This document shows positions 59,560 through 64,000 of a stretch of DNA of 64,000 bases, one piece after another. A program made the position numbers and the translations under genes. The notes under the pieces are model-generated. The model did no database searches. It was not told where the DNA came from and worked only from the letters and a program-made list of their open reading frames with translations. This DNA comes from Sphagnum magellanicum (lineage: Eukaryota > Streptophyta > Sphagnopsida > Sphagnales > Sphagnaceae). The DNA lies in contig CM038923.1 in NCBI GenBank assembly GCA_021904315.1, forward strand, positions 12,096,038 to 12,160,037, written 5' to 3'. Within the stretch, counting starts at the first letter, position 1; every line of letters begins with the position of its first letter.

Positions 59560-61170
59560 AAAATTTTGTAACAATACAAAGCACTAGCTACAAAGTTTTA
59601 ACACAATGTACGATTTGAAAAATATGGTGCATCGACGAGGATAAACGGCGACGGACGAACATCGGACGAAATGGGGATGGATGTCGAACAAAAAGGCGAT
59701 GGATGTCAGATGGAACGACTGAATGGAACGAACTGCACCAACGATGGCGTTGCATAACGGTCCACATCTGCAAGTTCTATGGCGATGGCATGCAAAAGAA
59801 AAGATTTTTTTTTTCTTCTATTTCATGTTTTCTTTTTTAAAAACAATTCTCTTCTTCTTCTTTTTCCAGAGCTACTACAAGGGCTACTCATTACATGACT
59901 AGAAGCTTAAAAACAGACAGGAGTGCATAGCCCAGATGTTAACCTCCAAACTCGTGTACAAAGAAAACAAATGTATGTGGGGTTACATCGCCTGGTGCAA
60001 ATTTTGTATTGCAATCACCTTGTGTGTGTGTGCGCGTGCTCCCAAGACCTAAAGCTAGTAGTAAAACAAGCTTTGAAGCTATTCACTCCTTCCTCCCTTT
60101 GAAGTTTCGAAACCCAGAACTTCACAGCTTGTAGTTTATTTTTCGTGTCCCTTTTCCCTCGCTTACACTGCTGCTAGTTATGGTTATTGTTATTCCTGCC
60201 ATAATTGTAGTACAATAGTAGAAAAAGAAGAAGAAGTAATAACAATTCAAAAACACAATAAACCAACAAGCAAAAGAAACCCAAGAAACTCAAAGCCAAG
60301 AAAAATCTACCACTTTCAACATTAAATGACAAAGAAGAGTTTTTTCTAGAATTAAATTGAAAAGAAGGAAAGAAAACATAGTGTATGTAAACAGTGGCTG
60401 TGCAATAGTCGTCGTGAACATTTAAAAATCTAATCTAACTATGGAGGAAACTTTCGTTAACAAAAGAATTTTAAAATAACTAACAAGAGAAGGGAAAAAC
60501 TTGGCCTTTTATATAGCCGTCAACAAGCTGAAACCCTAAAACACCTAATAGCGTACAATAACCTAAGAACGTACATTGACCCTAAAAGGCATGATTGGCA
60601 TGTTCGTAACCAACCATCATGTATGAGGCCATGCATACGAGCATGACATGGTCAGATTGACCCATCCTTGGCCATTATACCTATTGGTTTATGGTGTATG
60701 TTGTGTGGGTAGTCCACAAAAACTGCCACTATGTTGGTTTATAATTAGTGTTCAAGAGGATGGCACATGGCATGTTTGATACCGCCCTTGGACCAAGTAT
60801 TGGTTGGCAAATGGTTTTACCTTCAATGCATCTAGTAGACATGGTTCCCACAATTACATAGTACGACTAGTCTAAGATTTTTCCCCAAGATGTTTCACCA
60901 TTGGCTAAGGATTTGAAAGATTCCGTATAGGCAATTAACGATGGGGTTCACATTTGCATTCGACTTAATGATCCTTTTACCTTGGAATTGAAAAATTCAC
61001 CCTAGTGGATTGCTAGTGGTAGTTCTATAATGTTATCTAGTTTCAAGGGATCTCAACCTTAAATAGGGGGGCAGTTTGGATGTGGTGTACAAGTTAGGGT
61101 ATTTTTATGTTATGTGTTGTGAGTATGGTGATAACAATAGTTGTAGGCATTGACCTTGGAATGCATGACA
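59560..61170 (-). other. Leader and probable 5' LTR of the inner Ty3 element
   Basis: The stretch lies between gag of the inner element and the RNase H of the outer one. On the minus strand it starts TGTCATGCATTCC right at the break in the outer RNase H (61170), a plausible LTR start, and carries a TATATAAAA box at 60507-60515. The matching 3' LTR was not found, so the border is inferred. Confidence 0.45.
60507..60515 (-). promoter_or_regulatory. TATA box of a probable LTR promoter
   Basis: On the minus strand GGCTATATAAAAGGCC lies about 650 bp after the inferred LTR start and about 1 kb upstream of gag, in the direction needed to transcribe the inner Ty3 element. Confidence 0.45.
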
Positions 61171-61687
61171 CCACCCACCTACATTGCCTCCTATTTAAAT
61201 TAGGTTGGGTGGTTAGATATTTTAAGCTCTCAAGGTTAGTTTCAATTGTGAACTTTGTTCCTAACAAATAGTGCTTCCAAATTTTCAAGGCATGGATTAT
61301 ATCCAACATTTCCTTTTCATGGATGAAATAGTTCAGTTATGTAAGATTCAATTTTCTAGACTCATAAGCAATTATTTGCCCTTTTTGCATTAACAATACA
61401 CCTATGGCTAAATCACTGGCACCGTTGGTGCATAATACTATCCCACCTATCTTGGGATTAATAACTCTCAATATTGGAACAGAGGTTATGGCATTTTTTA
61501 GGTTTTGCAAACTTTGTTCACAATTAATGTTTCGTTGGATACTTTGGGAGTTGTTTTTCCCCTTTAACAGATCAATTAAAAGTTTTATAATTTGGGCAAA
61601 GTTCTTCACAAAACGTCTATAATAACTGGCTAAACCTAATAAGCTTTTCATTTCTATTTTTTCCTTAAGGGTTGGCCCTTCAGCCAC
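61171..61687 (-). pseudogene. Outer Ty3 RNase H, cut at 61171 by the insertion
   Basis: The domain starts after KIEMKSLLGLASYYRRF and reads GGIVLCTNGASDLAIGVLLM (the catalytic Asp position reads as C-T-N), AYESRKLNLT, MLDIIHALKIWKHYLLGTKF, TIETNLESLKYL and NRRQCRWV. Immediately after that the homology ends; the missing rest is at 47645-47580. Confidence 0.8.
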
Positions 61688-61689
61688 AA

Positions 61690-62525
61690 TCTTGATATTT
61701 CTAGGATTAGGTACTATTCCCTTGTTCGAAACTACATGTCCAAAGTCATCTACTTAGGATACACCAAATTCACACTTGCTCATTTTTGGCATATAATTGG
61801 TTGCTTCTCAAGACTTCAAATATAATCCTTAAGTGCTCCAATTGTTTTATTCTAGATTTGGAATAAACAAAAATGTCATCCATAAACACCAACACAAACC
61901 TTCCTAGGTACTTCTAAAACAAGGAGTTCATCAATGTCATAAATGTGGCTAGGGTGTTAGTTAGTCCAAATGACATCACCCTAAATTCATAATGCCCATA
62001 ACTAGTTATAAAGCCCATTTTAGGAACATTTCAATCCTTCACATAGATATAATGGTAGCCACTTTTTAAATCTATTTTGGAAAGGAGCATGGCTCCATGC
62101 AGATGATCAAGAAGCTCATCAATTCCAAGTAATAGAAATTTAGTTTTAATAATAAGTTTGTTCAATCCTCTATAATCCACAAAAAGTCTCAAAGTCCCAT
62201 CTTTCTTTTTCATGAATAAAACATGAGCACCCCAAGGGCATTTATTGGGCCTTATATACCTTTTTTTATTAAATCATTTTTTTTGTTCCAAATTTCCATA
62301 TTTAACAAAAGGTAGTTGGTAGGGGGCTCTAGAGATGGGCTTTGCATTTAACATTAAGTCAATTGCATGGTCAATTTCCTTAGCTGGTGGTAAGCCGGGT
62401 AAATTTGAAAGGAAAACATCCAAATATTCTTCTAAAAGTTTCCTAACCATTTCATTCGTACCATTCCCATTAACATGCTCATTTATTGGTTTGTGCACAT
62501 TTATGGTGAACAATTTTGCATCCAT
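61690..62525 (-). pseudogene. Outer Ty3 reverse transcriptase
   Basis: The order is [88 protein letters not shown] and the active site VFMDDIFVYSKS near 61870. Frame changes occur between pieces. The catalytic Asp pair is still encoded (FMDD in place of YLDD). Confidence 0.8.
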
Positions 62526-62537
62526 TTGTACACATTT

Positions 62538-62954
62538 TCAAAATTGTTTGGCAAAAAATAAAAAGGTCTCAAGTAAGGTTTGCATACTTATAAGTTCAAA
62601 GATGGAACAGTCAGGTTTTGTGCTGTAGCCCAATCCGCATTTGCACATTACCCATGCATCCATCGGGTCCAACCACTGCATGCCTAAAATGACATCATTA
62701 ACATTTCCTAGCCAAATTTGAAAATAAGTGTAGGTTTCCAATCCTGGAAATTTTACCAACACATCTTTTGTGAAAAAAATTGTGTTATGGACTTGACCAT
62801 TAGGTAATAAAATCCTAGATGAATCCATGGTTCCAATGGGATGGCCCAGGCTAGTAACAAAAACCTCAAACATTACATAGTGGGTATTATTAGCATCCAC
62901 CAACATCAATGTAAGCTTTCCAACATGCAATGCAGTAAGGTTATGTGCCACCAT
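62538..62954 (-). pseudogene. Outer Ty3 protease domain
   Basis: An open stretch on the minus strand encodes a retropepsin-like fold: LMLVDANNTHYVM at the catalytic position (normally DSGSTH-like), a variable flap region and the conserved DVILGMQWL strand near the end. Loss of the Asp-Ser/Thr-Gly triad suggests no activity. Confidence 0.65.
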
Positions 62955-63059
62955 TCATTCCAATATGACAATTGACACTTGGATAGGCCCTTTGTCTTTT
63001 ACCCCATGGTTTTTTGTTTTTCCGCCTTCCTTAAGGGCTATTAGACCAAGGGTTGTTGC

Positions 63060-63791
63060 TTGGCAAGGCCTTTTTGGGCATTGGAAAGATTGATGCCCAG
63101 GTTCATGGTAGGAAAAACACAAGCCTTTTGTGTTTATTGTCTTTTGTTCTTTCTCATTAAACCTAGGTGGGGTTTTTTTATGTTGGACCCACCTCTGGCT
63201 GGGGTTTCCAAACCTTTTGCAGCTTTTTCCATTTTCCTTAGTGGGCCTGAATATTGGGGGTACTAATTTATGCCTTAAACGTTATGTCCATGTTTCCAAA
63301 TGGTTGCATGTAAATTTTATTTCAAGTCTCAAAGTTTATGACTACCCTATAAGCTTCAGAAAGAGTCTTGGGATTGTAGGCCTTAACCATAAACTTAATA
63401 TGCTCATCTAAACCATTCACGAAAATGCACACCCTATCTAGTTCCCCTAGGGAAAAAAGAAGTAAATGATTTGTATGTTAAACTTCCATTTATATTCTGT
63501 TATGGCCATCCAACTTTGCTTTAGTTTAATTAGTTCTTCTTTCATACGGGTAGAATATATTTGCTTAAATTATGCCCAAATATTCACTGGTGGTTGGTCG
63601 TGGGCTTCATGATTTGTTTTCACTTGCCCCCACCATACCTTGGCCTTACCTTGTAACATCACTATGGTTATCCTAATTTGTTTCGCCTTTTTGTAATCCT
63701 CATCAAATAATTCCTCTAAAGTCTTTAGGAAGGACATAACATCTTCAAGGGTTGTATTGTCCTTGCTATGAAAATTTGAAGGTTTAGCCAT
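63060..63791 (-). pseudogene. Outer Ty3 gag, 5' end probably beyond the window
   Basis: From 63791 the frame encodes NTTLEDVMSFLKTLEELFDE, MLQGKAKVWWGQVK (the retrotransposon gag core) and PVNIWA before a stop. After a frame change it resumes VNGLDEHIKFMVKAYNPKTL and ends with one zinc knuckle lacking a Cys. The first ATG at 63791 may be internal. Confidence 0.7.
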
Positions 63792-64000
63792 TTTACGAAT
63801 ATCTTTATTTGCATCCTTCTAGCATTTGGCTTCTTGTTGCTCCTTGGAACTTTCGAGTTCAAAATTATTAGGCTTCAAATCCTATTTGCAAGGCGAACAT
63901 TCTTGCTTTTTCACCAGATCATGATTGGTTAACACCCTAAAAAGCTTCATCCACACTATGGAGGCCAAGGTGTCACAAGTCAATCTCAAGTACAAACACC

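Larger units (their letters stand above)
61171..63791 (-). mobile_element. Outer Ty3 chromovirus, 5' part: gag, protease, RT, RNase H
   Basis: In minus-strand order: gag (63791 to about 63060, with KAKVWWGQVK, FVNGLDEHIKFMVKAYNPKT and a knuckle CFSYHEPGHQSFQC whose second Cys is Tyr); retropepsin-like (62954-62538, DVILGMQWLDPMD, with the DSG triad degraded to DAN); RT (62525-61690, [39 protein letters not shown]); RNase H (61687-61171, LLGLASYYRRFVKNFAQI, FTIETNLESLKYL). It stops at NRRQCRW, where 13.5 kb of other DNA begins, and is continued at 47645. Several stops make it inactive. Confidence 0.85.

Noticed and set aside
52107..61170. Full LTR pair of the inner Ty3 element
   Set aside because: I compared the stretches beside the presumed PPT and beside the gag leader by eye and found no convincing direct repeat, so no LTRs were annotated.

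Overview
The window looks like nuclear DNA of a land plant: introns with GT..AG borders, plant-type TTTAGGG telomere-like repeats, long AT-rich gene-poor stretches and decayed Ty3 retrotransposons. Two host genes can be read. One is an alpha/beta-hydrolase / NB-ARC / LRR gene, a fusion class reported from liverworts and other non-seed plants, so a bryophyte, fern or lycophyte is more likely than a flowering plant. That is an inference; no species can be named.

Layout. (1) 869-9769, minus strand: the hydrolase-NB-ARC-LRR immune-receptor gene, five exons recognised. Its last exon is a tandem array of 72 LRR units of exactly 72 bp with no net indel over 5.1 kb. The frame stays open from 6334 to a stop at 869, broken by nine single-codon nonsense changes, the first at 4490. 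(2) 9770-34600: mostly gene-poor, AT-rich DNA with a 153-bp duplication carrying an ORF, a MITE-like inverted repeat, two tandem arrays (191 bp and about 139 bp), CACTA-like transposon ends and a decayed DDE transposase. (3) 34856-38573, plus strand: an intact nine-exon gene for a Bruno/CELF-like protein with three RRM domains (427 aa). All exon phases agree, and a telo-box and CT-rich leader lie upstream. (4) 38574-46140: downstream DNA, AT-rich repeats, a short telomere-like tract and more CACTA-like ends. (5) 46150-64000: nested Ty3 retrotransposons. The outer one, on the minus strand, has gag-PR-RT-RNase H at 61171-63791 and resumes with integrase and a C-terminal chromodomain at 46150-47645. 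The roughly 13.5 kb between the two parts holds a second minus-strand Ty3 element (52157-59541), whose integrase runs in one frame into a PHD finger. A plus-strand gag remnant of a third element lies at 50600-51930.

How the parts relate. The hydrolase-NB-ARC-LRR gene is probably a cytoplasmic immune receptor whose LRR exon expanded by unequal exchange and then gained stop codons, some of them copied between units. The Bruno-like gene is an independent housekeeping or regulatory RNA-binding gene. The most unusual observations are the perfectly registered LRR array with stops but no frameshifts, and the nest of two Ty3 elements carrying two different chromatin-reader modules (chromodomain and PHD finger) at the C-terminus of integrase.
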